64,000 bases of DNA from Bacteroides luhongzhouii (GCF_009193295.2 NZ_CP059973.1:2604001-2668000); one strand, 5' to 3'; shown: positions 36,026-46,722, counted from the stretch's first letter. A program made the numbers and translations. Notes: generated from the sequence alone by a model not told the origin.

Positions 36026-38617
36026 CTATTGAATCTGAATACTGCACGTTTGCAAGTCTTTTTCATTTGAACTGTTTCCGTAAAGTATCTTATATGTTCC
36101 GTTTAAAGGACGTATGGTATTGGTTGCTGTATCAAACCATTCGAAAGAATCGTATGGAAGCTCTATGTGGACATTCTGCGTCTTACCTTTAGCGATGTTA
36201 ACCCGTTGGAAACCACGAAGAGTTTTTTGTGGACCTCCTTTGTCATCAGGACGGCAGATGTACACTTGAACCACTTCTTCACCATCTCTCTGTCCGATGT
36301 TGCTTACCGGGATAGTAAGGATCGCTTTTTCACCTTTGGTCAGCTTCGATTGGTTCAGGGTAGCTTTTCCATAAGAGAAACGGGTATAACTTAAACCGTA
36401 GCCGAATGGATAAAGAGGTGTTTCCGTCATGAAACGGTAGGTACGTCCTTTCATTGAATAATCTTCATAATCCGGTAATTGTTGTATGCTTTTATAGAAA
36501 GTGATAGGCAGACGTCCGGCAGGATTATAGTCTCCGAAGAGAACATCGGCAACGGCTGTTCCGCCTGCCTGTCCGGGATACCATGCTTGCAGGATAGCGT
36601 CGCAGTTCTGTGTTTCGGGTACGATGGCCATTGCCGAACCGGAGAAATTGACAAAAACAGTTTTCTTTCCATTCTTTTTCAGGAGAGCGAGCACTTCACG
36701 TTGGATGGCGGGCAATTCGATTTCCGTACGGTCGCCACCTTTGAATCCGGGATCAGATACCCGCATCGATTCTCCTTCCAACAGGGGAGAGATACCTCCG
36801 GCGAAGATGACTACATCTGCATTTTTCAACTTGTTTAGGACTTCACGGGCATCCATTGGAGTCTGTTTGGCCAGATCGAAATGAAGTGTTGGGTTGTCTT
36901 TTACCTGAATAAAATGCAATTTAATGTCATAACTCTTTCCTGCTTCATAATTGAACGAATACAGGTTGGTGTGATTCTTGATATTGGTTGCTTCCGCTAT
37001 CTGCTTGCCGTTGAGGAATAAGGTAACTCCTCCATTCGTCATCACGCGGAAAGTGGCGGCGCCGGAATCTGTCGGACGGAAAGTAGAACGATAGATGGCG
37101 GTGAAGTTCTTCAATCCCACACCCGGAGCAAATACGGTAGAACCTTCTGCGCTGAAATGGAAAGGAGTAGTCAGACGGTCGGTTGCGGCAATCTTACCTT
37201 TATATTCACGGTTATTCCAATAGGTAGCGTTGAATCCGGTCTTTCCGTCGATGCTGCATTGGTTGAACAAGCTGTGCAGGGTGGTATCGTTTGTGTATCC
37301 GCACACAGGTTCGTAGATGATTTGTGCGTCGGGGAGTTTGGCGCGTATTCCTTCCAGTAAAGTTACGGTGTGTGAAGGGAAACCGTTGTAATTACCCCAT
37401 TGCATTACCGAGTCGTTGGCGTTGGGGCCGATCACTGCGACTTTCATCTGGCGGTTTAATGGAAGGATATTGTTATTGTTTTGAAGCAATACAAGACTTT
37501 CATGTGCCATTTTCAGTGCCAGTTCTTTATGCTTGGGGCAGTCGATAACAGAATAAGGAATGTTACTCCACGGATGAGTCGGATTCATTTCTCCCAGTTC
37601 AAAACGGGCTTTCAGCAATCTTTTGACTGATGTGTTGATTTTCTCTTCCGAAATCAGACCTTTTTTCACGGCATCAGTGATACTTTTGAAGTTACCGCCA
37701 CATTCGAGGTCTGTTCCGTTTAAAACAGCGTCGGCGGAAGCGTGGGTGGCGTCGGGATGCGTTTCATGTTTTTTGCGTTGGAAGAAATCTCCGATTGCTC
37801 CGCAGTCAGTTACTACGATTCCCTTGAATCCCCAATCGTTACGGAGAATTTGGGTTAACAGGCGATTGCTGCCACAGCAGGGATCGCCCTCAAAACGGTT
37901 GTAAGCACACATCACCTCTTTGACTCCTGCCTTTTGTACCAGCTCTTTGAAAGCTGGAAGGTAAGTTTCCCATAAATCTCTGGGAGCGATGTTCTCTGCA
38001 TTGAAGCTATGGCGGTTCCATTCCGGTCCCGAGTGAACGGCAAAGTGCTTGGCGCAGGCGTGAAGTTTGTCATATTCGGCATCTTCCGGTCCTTGCAGAC
38101 CTCTGACGGCTGCCATTCCCATGCGTCCGCTCAAATAAGGGTCTTCGCCGTATGTTTCCTGTCCCCGTCCCCAGCGAGGGTCGCGGAATATATTGACGTT
38201 GGGAGTCCACATGGTCAGTCCCTGATAACGTTTATACTGTCCTCTTTCATTGAACTGGCGGTTTTTGGCACGTGCTTCGTCGGATACGGCATCAAAGACT
38301 TCATATAGTAATTCGTCGTTGAAAGAAGCCGCCATGCCTATGGCTTGCGGAAAAACGGTAGCCAGTCCGGCACGGGCAACGCCATGAAGGGCCTCGTTCC
38401 ACCATTCATACGGCTTAATGTCAAGTCGGGGAATAGCCGGAGAATTGTTTTGCATCAACGCTACTTTTTCTTCTAATGTGAGGCGTTGAAGCAAGTCGTC
38501 CGCCCGTTGTTCGGCAGTTAATTTCGTGTCCTGATAGGGATACTTGTTGGGTTGTTGTGCCTGTACATTTACCCCTTGAATTCCGATAAGACAGGCAATG
38601 ATCCATTGCTTTTTCAT
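36026..38617 (-). CDS. GH3 beta-glycosidase (beta-xylosidase/glucosidase type) with PA14 insert
   Basis: The 863-residue enzyme has a signal peptide ending at NVQAQ (20-21), so it is periplasmic. The GH3 (beta/alpha)8 domain contains PYEWWNEALHG, RDPRWGRGQETYGEDP, the substrate-binding KHF (Lys190-His191) and the nucleophile Asp271 in VVTDCGA. The second GH3 domain is interrupted by a PA14 module (about 435-590: FNATYWNNREYKG ... HLHFIQV-like end), as in many plant-glycan GH3 enzymes. It then resumes (DVVIFAGGISPLLEGE) and ends with an Fn3-like domain (GQRDGEEVVQVYI). Its likely substrates are neutral side-chain sugars of pectin. It lies 94 bases after the second HTCS on the same strand and may be read through from it. 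Confidence 0.93.
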   Translation of the reverse strand: MKKQWIIACLIGIQGVNVQAQQPNKYPYQDTKLTAEQRADDLLQRLTLEEKVALMQNNSPAIPRLDIKPYEWWNEALHGVARAGLATVFPQAIGMAASFNDELLYEVFDAVSDEARAKNRQFNERGQYKRYQGLTMWTPNVNIFRDPRWGRGQETYGEDPYLSGRMGMAAVRGLQGPEDAEYDKLHACAKHFAVHSGPEWNRHSFNAENIAPRDLWETYLPAFKELVQKAGVKEVMCAYNRFEGDPCCGSNRLLTQILRNDWGFKGIVVTDCGAIGDFFQRKKHETHPDATHASADAVLNGTDLECGGNFKSITDAVKKGLISEEKINTSVKRLLKARFELGEMNPTHPWSNIPYSVIDCPKHKELALKMAHESLVLLQNNNNILPLNRQMKVAVIGPNANDSVMQWGNYNGFPSHTVTLLEGIRAKLPDAQIIYEPVCGYTNDTTLHSLFNQCSIDGKTGFNATYWNNREYKGKIAATDRLTTPFHFSAEGSTVFAPGVGLKNFTAIYRSTFRPTDSGAATFRVMTNGGVTLFLNGKQIAEATNIKNHTNLYSFNYEAGKSYDIKLHFIQVKDNPTLHFDLAKQTPMDAREVLNKLKNADVVIFAGGISPLLEGESMRVSDPGFKGGDRTEIELPAIQREVLALLKKNGKKTVFVNFSGSAMAIVPETQNCDAILQAWYPGQAGGTAVADVLFGDYNPAGRLPITFYKSIQQLPDYEDYSMKGRTYRFMTETPLYPFGYGLSYTRFSYGKATLNQSKLTKGEKAILTIPVSNIGQRDGEEVVQVYICRPDDKGGPQKTLRGFQRVNIAKGKTQNVHIELPYDSFEWFDTATNTIRPLNGTYKILYGNSSNEKDLQTCSIQIQ

Positions 38618-38711
38618 TTTCTAGTTCTTTTGGTTTTTAGATTTGAGACTGCAATAGTACGTGCTTTTCATTATTTTTGTGGGGATTATCCGGTAGAAAA
38701 GGAGGATTTCT

Positions 38712-41700
38712 TCACTTTTTCCTCTCTTTATATTCTGATGGTGTAATTCCTATCACTTTCTTGAAGCATTTGCTGAAATACTTCGGATCGTTGAATCCCG
38801 TCATATATGCTACCTGCGAGAAGTTGTATTCGTCGCTGTCAATCAATTGGACGGCACGTTTGATACGTATTTCCCGTATAAAGTCCACTGGTGTCAGTCC
38901 GACGATTGATTTTAATTTCCGGTAGAAGATGGTACGGCTAAGCATCAGTTGTTCCGCAAATTGGTCAATGGTTAGTTCGGCATTGTCCATCTGTTCTTCC
39001 ATGTAAGCCATTACTTTCTCCATAAATTGCTCGTCGTACGGAGTAATTTGTGGTTGCGAAGGAGTAAGAAGATCTGGAGAAGAGGCAGTCTTTCCTTCCA
39101 TCAGCCTATTCATGTAAATTTCCTGCAATGCTTTGCGCTGACGCAGCAGGGAAGCGATACGGGTTTTTAGATAAGTGGCACTGAAAGGTTTGGTGATATA
39201 ATCGTCAATACCTTGTTCCAATCCGGCGATGCGATCGTCCAAAGAAGCCTTCGCAGATAACACAATGATAGGTATATGGCAAATATTATTGTTCTCTTTG
39301 ATTTGCCTGATCATCTCTAAACCATCCATCACAGGCATCATGACATCACTGATAATCAGATCTGGCAAATTGTCAACAGCATGCTGCAATCCTGCTTCAC
39401 CGTTGGAAGCTGTTATCACAGTGTAGTTCTCCGATAGGATGTTTTTCAGAAATGCTTTCAACTCTTCATTATCTTCTACCACCAATATGGAGAAACCATC
39501 CGAATTATTCTCGAGGTCTTCTTTTTCCTCCACCTCTTCCGGCGCTTTCATGCTATCGACCGGATGAGGCGTTGAACTTTGGCTGTCGTTCAGGATAAAC
39601 TCTACCTGCACATCTTCTTCGAAAACCTCCCGTTGTAAAGGTAAACTTACTGTGAAACGACTGCCTGCTCCCGGCTGACTGTCTACTGTAATAGTGCCAT
39701 GATGCATTTCCACCATCTCTTTCACCAAAGACAATCCGATGCCGGAAGAGGGTTGCAGAATATTCTGTTTTACCAATGATTCGAAACGTTGGAACAACGA
39801 ATGTTGTTTTTCTACTGCAATTCCGATTCCTTCGTCTGCCACCTCTATCTCTATCATCTTTTCTTTCGTCGTAATATTGACTGTTATTGATTTATTGGCA
39901 GGTGTATACTTGAACGCGTTGGAAAGCAGATTGAAGAATATCTTTTCAAATTTATCTCTGTCCACCCAGCTATAAACCGATTGGATGGTAGAGGTCAACT
40001 GATAGTTTATGTTCTTTTCTTCGGCTATCGATTTAAAGCTACTCATCACCTTTTGCAAAAGTGGAATCAAATCGGTCTCTTCAATCAATAGTTTCATCTT
40101 TTGATTCTGAATCTTACGAAAATCCAAAATCTGATTCATCAGCCGGAGCATGCGTTCTGTATTCTGATGTACCAAAGTCAGGTGTTCACGGGCGGAAGGA
40201 GAGAGGGGTTCATTCTCCAGGATTTCTGTCACAGGACTACTGATTAATGTCAGCGGAGTGCGTAACTCATGAGATATGTCAGTAAAGAATCGCAGTTTGA
40301 TATTTGCTAATTGTTGCTCCATATCGACTCTGTGACGTAACCGGTAGATGTAAAACAACACATATACGATACTTGCCGTGAAGAGTATAAACAGAGTGAA
40401 ATAGAGCAGCCATGCCCAATATGTTTCCCAAAAGGTGGGGAGCACGTGTATTTGCAGAGTTCGTACATTGTCTACCCAAACTCCGTCACTGTTTGTTGAC
40501 TTTATCTGCAACTGGTACTTGCCGGCAGGCAAATTGATGTAACTTGCAGAACGGTTATTATCAGCTTCATTCCATTCATCCTCTAGCCCTTGCAGGCGAT
40601 AGGCGTATAGAATCCCTTTCGGGTTGACGTAATCAAGTGCAGCAAACTGAAAAGTAACATTCCTTTGTGACGGCTTCAGTTCCAGTTCTTCCAGATCGTC
40701 GATAGAATGAGCGGTGGAATGTCCTTGAATCTTGAGTCCTGTAAATACAATTGGAGGGACATAGCCACTCTTTCGCATCTTCTCCGGAGAAACTTCCAGA
40801 AAACCTTTATCAGTTCCCAATACAATTTGATTGCGGGCATTGATAATAGGAAGAGCTTCGGAAAAATTGAAATCCTGGTAGATGGAACTCAACTCATAAT
40901 TCTCAAATGTTTCTTTGGCAGGATTGAATTTGGAAAGTGCAATTTCCGAAACAACCCATAGTTGATTCTGCGCATCTTCAATCATCGATAGTGCCAAGTC
41001 GGAAGCCAATCCGTCATTCTTGTCATAGTTTTTGAATTGGATATTCTCACTAAGCAGATGGGGAGATATCACTTTGTTTATGCCTCCGGTAAAGCTAATC
41101 ACATAAGTAGTTTTATTTTTGTCTGTATAAATGTGCATGATATCGTTGGCGTTAAGGCTGTTTTTATCTCCCGGCCTGCGGATATTCCGGTAGAATTTAA
41201 TCTCTTCCAGACGTTCGAAATTGTTCGAGAATGTAAGCAATCCATTAGTCGTTCCCACTAAAATAACTCCTCCCGGAGCTTCAGCGATATTACGTACTTT
41301 CATTCCGTAAGCTATGGGATAGTTTCTTAATTCATTATTACTATGGATAAATGAGGTCTTTCCATCTTTAGTTTGTGTCAGCAAATTTAACCCGCCTCCA
41401 TAACACCCTACCCAGATATTATTGCGACTATCCTGAAAGATTGTATAAATGCTGTTGCTGCTTAAACTGTAAGGATCATTGGGCTGATGCTCAAAATGGT
41501 GAATAGAGTATTGATTTTCTCTTGCTTTTTGGTTTGCTTTTATCTTTTGCGGGACTCCTGTTCTTTTTAGTTGGAAGAGACCGATATCTTTTGTCCCCAA
41601 CCAGATATTTCCCTCTTTATCCTCTAAAATAGAATATACTCCATTGAAGAAGGCTTGCTTTTCTTTTGTGATATTCCCTTGTTTGGATAAGTATCCTACC

Positions 41701-43088
41701 AGGCTGCCATCCGGTGCAAATATTTGAATATAATTAGACTTCGATGCTGTCCATAAACGATTATGGCTGTCTTGCAGGAATGCCCGTGTTTCCGCTTCGT
41801 AATCAGTCAAATTGAATTGATAACTTTGTGGAAAGAAACATAACTTTTCTACGCCGCGTGCTGTCGCGAACCAGCAGTTTCCCTGATTATCCAATGTATA
41901 ATACCTGACTAACGGGCTGAAAATGGATTTGGGATTATTGATGTCCGTAAGAAGCGGTTTGAGTGTTCTTTCTTTTCTGTCATAATAGCAGAAGTTTCCT
42001 TCTGTGGGGAGTAGCCATAGGTTTTTGGCATTATCTTCAAATATAAGTTTGCGACTTTTGCGTCCATGCTTGATAATTTCATCTTTGGGAGTGAACAGAT
42101 GTTCTTTCTCATTGGCCACTAGATTAAGACGGACGATGCCAGGATCTTTTGAGAAGACCCAGATCTCTCCTTGACAGTCCTGATAGACAGATTCTACAAA
42201 GTTAGAAGTTTGTGTAGCTGTGCGGATATCTATTTGCTGGAAACTGTTCTTTGGAATAGAATACAATATCAGTCCATTGTCTGTTCCCAATGCCAGTATA
42301 TCTTTCCCTATCGTAGTAACATTGTTTATTTTATCGTGCGGATAAGGAATATCTACGAATTTCAGCTTTTTAGTATGAAAGTCATACCTGGCTAACTTAT
42401 CTTTCTCTGCGATCAGATAGATCGTTTCCTTTATTTGAGTGATAAATTGAAAAGGAAAGTCAGTATCCAATGTTTTCTTCCCTATGATGGAAACTCCTTT
42501 GTCCGTCAATATCCATTCGTCTTCTTCAGAGTCTTGATAAACGTTAAATATCTGGTCTCCTTTCAGGTTGTGATTCGAAGTTGCATAAAGTGTGATACCT
42601 TCTCCTTTTTTACATAATTGCTCGTCCACTCTGAATGCATATCCATTTTCACAGAGAATCCAGGCAATGCCTTTCTCCAACGAATAGATACGTGTAACAT
42701 AATTACTTTGTTTCGTGGAAAGTTCAATAGGTTGAAGAACATCAATAAACTTCTCGGACTCTACATCAAAAAGACAAGCTTGCCCATCGTAAGTGGGGCA
42801 CCATATATCTCCGTATTTGCTTTCTGAAATAGTTCCCATACGATTACTTCCGAATGCGTATTTACTCTCTTGTGAAGTTTTGTAAGTCTTAAACGTGTAT
42901 CCGTCAAACTTGTTAAGTCCATTCCAGGTACTGAACCAGACAAGCCCTTTCTGATCCTGTAATATACTCATCACTACTCCTTGAGCAAGACCGTCACTCA
43001 CCGAAAAATGTTTTACCTGGCAGATGGGTTGGGCAATTAGAGTGAGCGTTATTGTTAGAAAAAGAAATAAAGTATGGAGCCGTTTCAT
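38712..43088 (-). CDS. Hybrid two-component system sensor/regulator (HTCS) of the second pectin locus
   Basis: From the start chosen here the protein has 1458 residues. An in-frame ATG at 43175 would add 29 residues, but the ATG at 43088 starts a proper signal peptide (MKRLHTLFLFL...AQ), and a -7 box lies inside the longer version. Domains are a two-component propeller (to about 760), Y_Y_Y domain, a membrane helix near 895-920, and HisKA with SHELRTP (His940). An HATPase with ADEGIGI and SGIGLSL, a receiver with Asp1248 in ISDVMMP, and a C-terminal AraC HTH pair ending EYKERKK complete it. It is paralogous to the HTCS at 549. By position it should control GH3 and the operon at 17993-31630, although mobile elements now lie between. 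Confidence 0.93.
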   Translation of the reverse strand: MKRLHTLFLFLTITLTLIAQPICQVKHFSVSDGLAQGVVMSILQDQKGLVWFSTWNGLNKFDGYTFKTYKTSQESKYAFGSNRMGTISESKYGDIWCPTYDGQACLFDVESEKFIDVLQPIELSTKQSNYVTRIYSLEKGIAWILCENGYAFRVDEQLCKKGEGITLYATSNHNLKGDQIFNVYQDSEEDEWILTDKGVSIIGKKTLDTDFPFQFITQIKETIYLIAEKDKLARYDFHTKKLKFVDIPYPHDKINNVTTIGKDILALGTDNGLILYSIPKNSFQQIDIRTATQTSNFVESVYQDCQGEIWVFSKDPGIVRLNLVANEKEHLFTPKDEIIKHGRKSRKLIFEDNAKNLWLLPTEGNFCYYDRKERTLKPLLTDINNPKSIFSPLVRYYTLDNQGNCWFATARGVEKLCFFPQSYQFNLTDYEAETRAFLQDSHNRLWTASKSNYIQIFAPDGSLVGYLSKQGNITKEKQAFFNGVYSILEDKEGNIWLGTKDIGLFQLKRTGVPQKIKANQKARENQYSIHHFEHQPNDPYSLSSNSIYTIFQDSRNNIWVGCYGGGLNLLTQTKDGKTSFIHSNNELRNYPIAYGMKVRNIAEAPGGVILVGTTNGLLTFSNNFERLEEIKFYRNIRRPGDKNSLNANDIMHIYTDKNKTTYVISFTGGINKVISPHLLSENIQFKNYDKNDGLASDLALSMIEDAQNQLWVVSEIALSKFNPAKETFENYELSSIYQDFNFSEALPIINARNQIVLGTDKGFLEVSPEKMRKSGYVPPIVFTGLKIQGHSTAHSIDDLEELELKPSQRNVTFQFAALDYVNPKGILYAYRLQGLEDEWNEADNNRSASYINLPAGKYQLQIKSTNSDGVWVDNVRTLQIHVLPTFWETYWAWLLYFTLFILFTASIVYVLFYIYRLRHRVDMEQQLANIKLRFFTDISHELRTPLTLISSPVTEILENEPLSPSAREHLTLVHQNTERMLRLMNQILDFRKIQNQKMKLLIEETDLIPLLQKVMSSFKSIAEEKNINYQLTSTIQSVYSWVDRDKFEKIFFNLLSNAFKYTPANKSITVNITTKEKMIEIEVADEGIGIAVEKQHSLFQRFESLVKQNILQPSSGIGLSLVKEMVEMHHGTITVDSQPGAGSRFTVSLPLQREVFEEDVQVEFILNDSQSSTPHPVDSMKAPEEVEEKEDLENNSDGFSILVVEDNEELKAFLKNILSENYTVITASNGEAGLQHAVDNLPDLIISDVMMPVMDGLEMIRQIKENNNICHIPIIVLSAKASLDDRIAGLEQGIDDYITKPFSATYLKTRIASLLRQRKALQEIYMNRLMEGKTASSPDLLTPSQPQITPYDEQFMEKVMAYMEEQMDNAELTIDQFAEQLMLSRTIFYRKLKSIVGLTPVDFIREIRIKRAVQLIDSDEYNFSQVAYMTGFNDPKYFSKCFKKVIGITPSEYKERKK

Positions 43089-43111
43089 AGTAGTTGCTTT
43101 AATGTTTATAG

Positions 43112-43119
43112 CAAAAATA
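43112..43119 (-). promoter_or_regulatory. Candidate -7 box of the second HTCS
   Basis: The minus strand reads TATTTTTG, matching TAnnTTTG, 24 bases ahead of the ATG at 43088. This supports the shorter HTCS start. No clear -33 element was found. Confidence 0.4.
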
Positions 43120-43563
43120 GATAAAACAATGCAGAATAGAAAGCGCGATAAATGGTTTGAACGAATAATACCCATTTTTGCTTATTTTTTCCTCTTTTTA
43201 CTATATCGTATTGATCTCTCTTCGTTGTTTTTGAAAAGTGAAAAGAATAATATTCATTAAAAAATCCTCTTTATAATCTTATTCAGAATATAAAGAGGAT
43301 AATTTTATTGACAAGAGTTGCATGGGGTATGGTGAGATGAAATCATAAATTGGGGAATAAATTGCACAAGACTTTCACAAGTATCCTCCTGCCAATGCCT
43401 AAAATCATAACAAAGCTAATTAAATTGTTTTTTGAATCGCAATGTTTATTAATTTATCTTATAGTATTTATGATTTTTTTAATATATTGAAGATATTTTG
43501 TGCCAACTTTCCATAACTCGCTGATTTTGCTTATGTTTGTAGGTAAAATAAAGAAAGAAGTGA
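43120..43563. other. Divergent intergenic region with a hairpin and a candidate promoter
   Basis: No gene is visible. ATCCTCTTTAT (43264-43274) pairs perfectly with ATAAAGAGGAT (43290-43300) around a 15-nt loop. Since both flanking genes point away, this is not an ordinary gene-end terminator. Near the right edge TATGTTTG (43532-43539) matches TAnnTTTG exactly, 24 bases before the radical SAM start. The rest is AT-rich without further structure that I can support. Confidence 0.5.
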
Positions 43564-44544
43564 ATGAACATGTCTACGCAGCTATTATATAATGATTTTC
43601 CTACTTTTTTGCGGAAATATTTTCCTTACAAGGTACAAAAGATTTCATTGAACGCAGGTTTCACTTGTCCTAATCGTGATGGAACAAAAGGATGGGGCGG
43701 ATGTACATATTGCAATAACCAGACTTTTAATCCGGATTATTGCCGGACAGAGAAATCTATCACTACCCAATTGGAAGAAGGTAAATACTTTTTTGCCCAT
43801 AAATATCCGGAAATGAAATATTTAGCCTACTTTCAGGCCTATACCAATACGTATGCGGAACTGGAAGGCTTGAAGCGTAAATATGAAGAAGCGTTGACGG
43901 TAGATGGGGTAGTGGGGCTGGTGATAGGTACACGCCCCGATTGTATGCCGGAGAGTTTGTTGCGTTACTTGGAAGAATTGAACAAACATACTTTCCTTAT
44001 GGTTGAATATGGGATCGAAAGCACTTGTGATGAAACTTTAAAACGCATTAACCGGGGGCATACTTATGCAGATACGGTGGAAGCCGTCCGGCGGACAGCC
44101 GCCTGCGGTATCCTGACAGGTGGACATATCATCCTCGGACTTCCGGGCGAAACGCATGATACAATGGTGGCGCAGGCGGAAAGCCTTTCCGACCTGCCTT
44201 TAGCTACACTCAAAATCCATCAGTTACAGTTGATTCGTGGTACACGAATGGCACACGAATATGATGAGAATCCTGTTGGCTTTCATTTGTTTAGCGAAGT
44301 GGAGGAATACATTGATTTGGTGATTGATTATGTAGAGCATCTCCGTCCCGATATAGTTGTGGAGCGTTTTGTTTCCCAATCTCCTAAAGATTTATTAATA
44401 GCTCCGGACTGGGGATTGAAAAATTATGAATTTGTAGCGCGTTTACAAAAAAGAATGAAAGAAAGAGGTGCTTATCAAGGTAAGAAGTATAGGGATTCGG
44501 AAAAAAGGATTATTTTTGCAGACGATAAACTTGCCACTGAATAA
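43564..44544 (+). CDS. Radical SAM protein, TIGR01212/YhcC type
   Basis: The 326-residue protein has the cluster-binding cysteines of this subfamily in C35-PNRDGTKGWGG-C47-TY-C50 (CX11CX2C spacing instead of the common CX3CX2C). Further family landmarks are MVEYGIESTCDETLKRINRGHTY and GGHIILGLPGETHDTM. The C-terminal third includes VVERFVSQSPKDLLIAPDWG. It should hold a [4Fe-4S] cluster and cleave S-adenosylmethionine, but the substrate of this widespread family is not firmly known. It is in the same direction as the flavodiiron gene 55 bases downstream. The start at 43564 gives MNMSTQ; M3 is an alternative. Confidence 0.9.
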   Translation: MNMSTQLLYNDFPTFLRKYFPYKVQKISLNAGFTCPNRDGTKGWGGCTYCNNQTFNPDYCRTEKSITTQLEEGKYFFAHKYPEMKYLAYFQAYTNTYAELEGLKRKYEEALTVDGVVGLVIGTRPDCMPESLLRYLEELNKHTFLMVEYGIESTCDETLKRINRGHTYADTVEAVRRTAACGILTGGHIILGLPGETHDTMVAQAESLSDLPLATLKIHQLQLIRGTRMAHEYDENPVGFHLFSEVEEYIDLVIDYVEHLRPDIVVERFVSQSPKDLLIAPDWGLKNYEFVARLQKRMKERGAYQGKKYRDSEKRIIFADDKLATE

Positions 44545-44599
44545 ATAGCTGTTTGGGCGGAATATAGATGGTGGAAGAAATATTAAATGGATTTGAAGA

Positions 44600-45796
44600 A
44601 TGGAACATAAAACAAGAATTAAAGGAAATGTCCACTATGTGGGAGTGAATGACCGTAACAAGCATAGATTTGAAGGGATGTGGCCATTGCCCTATGGAGT
44701 TTCATATAACTCTTATCTGATTGATGATGAAATGGTGGCATTGGTGGATACGGTAGATATCTGTTATTTTGAAGTCTACTTGCGTAAGATTAAGCAAGTG
44801 ATTGGCGAACGTCCCATTAATTATTTGATTATAAACCACATGGAACCGGATCATTCGGGATCGATCCGACTGATTAAGCAACATTATCCGGAAATTATTA
44901 TCGTGGGTAATAAGCAGACATTCGGTATGATTGAGGGTTTCTATGGGGTAACCGGCGAACAATATTTGGTAAAGGAAGGTGATTTCTTAGCTTTGGGACA
45001 TCATAAACTGCGTTTTTATATGACTCCGATGGTGCATTGGCCGGAAACGATGATGACTTTTGATGAAACGGACGGCGTTCTTTTCTCCGGCGACGGATTC
45101 GGATGCTTTGGCACTGTAGATGGCGGATTCCTGGATACGCGGATCAATGTGGATAAGTATTGGGGAGAAATGGTTCGTTACTACTCTAACATCGTAGGAA
45201 AATACGGAAGCCCTGTGCAAAAAGCTTTGCAAAAATTGGGCGGACTACCTATTTCTGCCATCTGTTCTACACATGGACCGGTATGGACAGAGAATATCGC
45301 AAAGGTAATCGGCATCTATGACCGTTTGAGCCGTTATGACGCAGACGAAGGCGTTGTTATTGCTTATGGAAGCATGTATGGAAATACGGAGCAAATGGCG
45401 GAAGCTATTGCTGAAGAGCTTTCGGCACAGGGTGTTAAGAACATCGTTATGCATAATGTGACAAAGAGCCATCCTTCTTATATTATAGCGGATATCTTCC
45501 GTTACAAGGGATTGATTATCGGTTCTCCCACTTATAGTAATCAGATATTCCCGGAAGTGGAAGCGTTGCTTTCAAAGATTCTGTTGCGTGAGGTGAAGGG
45601 GCGTTATTTGGGTTATTTCGGTTCTTTCACGTGGGCAGGTGCTGCGGTGAAGCGTCTGGCAGAGTTTGCGGAAAAGAGTAAATTCGAATTGATCGGTGAT
45701 CCGGTGGAGATGAAACAGGCGATGAAAGACTTGACTTATACTCAGTGTGAAAATCTGGCACGTGCCATGGCGGATCGTTTGAAGAAAGATCGTTAA
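44600..45796 (+). CDS. Flavodiiron protein (A-type flavoprotein, FprA-like)
   Basis: The 398-residue protein joins a metallo-beta-lactamase-like diiron domain (about 1-250) to a flavodoxin domain (about 252-398). Diiron ligands are recognisable in NHMEPDHSG (His80, Glu82, Asp84, His85), VHWPE (His146), GDGFG (Asp165) and STHGPVW (His225). The FMN phosphate loop is YGSMYGNTEQ (256-265). Such proteins reduce oxygen or nitric oxide to water or nitrous oxide in the cytoplasm of anaerobes. A single two-domain form needs an external electron donor such as rubredoxin, which is not encoded nearby. Confidence 0.93.
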   Translation: MEHKTRIKGNVHYVGVNDRNKHRFEGMWPLPYGVSYNSYLIDDEMVALVDTVDICYFEVYLRKIKQVIGERPINYLIINHMEPDHSGSIRLIKQHYPEIIIVGNKQTFGMIEGFYGVTGEQYLVKEGDFLALGHHKLRFYMTPMVHWPETMMTFDETDGVLFSGDGFGCFGTVDGGFLDTRINVDKYWGEMVRYYSNIVGKYGSPVQKALQKLGGLPISAICSTHGPVWTENIAKVIGIYDRLSRYDADEGVVIAYGSMYGNTEQMAEAIAEELSAQGVKNIVMHNVTKSHPSYIIADIFRYKGLIIGSPTYSNQIFPEVEALLSKILLREVKGRYLGYFGSFTWAGAAVKRLAEFAEKSKFELIGDPVEMKQAMKDLTYTQCENLARAMADRLKKDR

Positions 45797-45847
45797 AACT
45801 GTGAATGAGATAATAATTTATTAACTAACCTATAAAACAATCGACTT

Positions 45848-46660
45848 ATGAGACTTATTATTCAGCCGGACTATCAGTCCGTATCTCTGTGGGCTGCACA
45901 TTATGTTGCTGCTAAAATAAAAGCTGCCAATCCAACCCCTGAAAAACCATTTGTATTGGGCTGCCCCACCGGGTCTTCTCCTCTGGGTATGTATAAAGCT
46001 CTGATCGACCTGAATAAGAAAGGAATCGTTTCCTTCCAGAATGTGGTAACATTTAACATGGATGAATATGTAGGATTGCCGAAAGAACACCCGGAAAGCT
46101 ATTATTCTTTCATGTGGAATAACTTTTTCGGTCATATCGACATCAAACCGGAGAATACGAATATTCTGAATGGTAATGCTCCGGATTTGGATGCAGAGTG
46201 TGCACGTTATGAAGAAAAGATCAAGTCATACGGTGGCATCGACCTGTTCATGGGCGGTATCGGTCCTGACGGACATATTGCGTTCAACGAACCGGGATCT
46301 TCATTGACTTCACGCACTCGTCAGAAAACATTGACGATGGATACCATCATTGCTAACTCCCGTTTCTTTGATAATGACATCAACAAAGTTCCCAAGACTT
46401 CTTTGACAGTGGGAGTGGGTACTGTGCTTTCTGCAAAGGAAGTGATGATTATTGTAAACGGTCATAACAAAGCTCGTGCTTTGTATCATGCAGTAGAAGG
46501 TGCTATCACACAGATGTGGACAATCAGTGCATTGCAAATGCATGAAAAAGGTATTATTGTTTGTGATGATGCTGCTACGGCGGAATTGAAAGTAGGTACT
46601 TACCGTTACTTCAAAGATATCGAGTCTGCTCATTTAGATCCGGAATCTTTGATTAAGTAA
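45848..46660 (+). CDS. nagB: Glucosamine-6-phosphate deaminase
   Basis: The 270-residue cytoplasmic enzyme converts glucosamine-6-phosphate to fructose-6-phosphate and ammonia. It shows [16 protein letters not shown] (phosphate loop), the general base Asp72 in FNMDEYVGL and the catalytic [14 protein letters not shown] block (Asp141, His143, Glu148). The length is normal for the hexameric NagB family. It stands after the flavodiiron gene by 51 bases and is followed by a strong terminator at 46685. Confidence 0.96.
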   Translation: MRLIIQPDYQSVSLWAAHYVAAKIKAANPTPEKPFVLGCPTGSSPLGMYKALIDLNKKGIVSFQNVVTFNMDEYVGLPKEHPESYYSFMWNNFFGHIDIKPENTNILNGNAPDLDAECARYEEKIKSYGGIDLFMGGIGPDGHIAFNEPGSSLTSRTRQKTLTMDTIIANSRFFDNDINKVPKTSLTVGVGTVLSAKEVMIIVNGHNKARALYHAVEGAITQMWTISALQMHEKGIIVCDDAATAELKVGTYRYFKDIESAHLDPESLIK

Positions 46661-46684
46661 GCATAAAATTGATTCTATAAAAAG

Positions 46685-46722
46685 AATGGGCTGCATCAGT
46701 GTTGAATTGATTGCAGCCCATT
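46685..46722 (+). terminator. Rho-independent terminator after nagB
   Basis: AATGGGCTGCA (46685-46695) pairs perfectly with TGCAGCCCATT (46712-46722). The right arm runs into TTTT. It lies between convergent nagB and the Sua5-type gene and may act on both. Confidence 0.85.
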
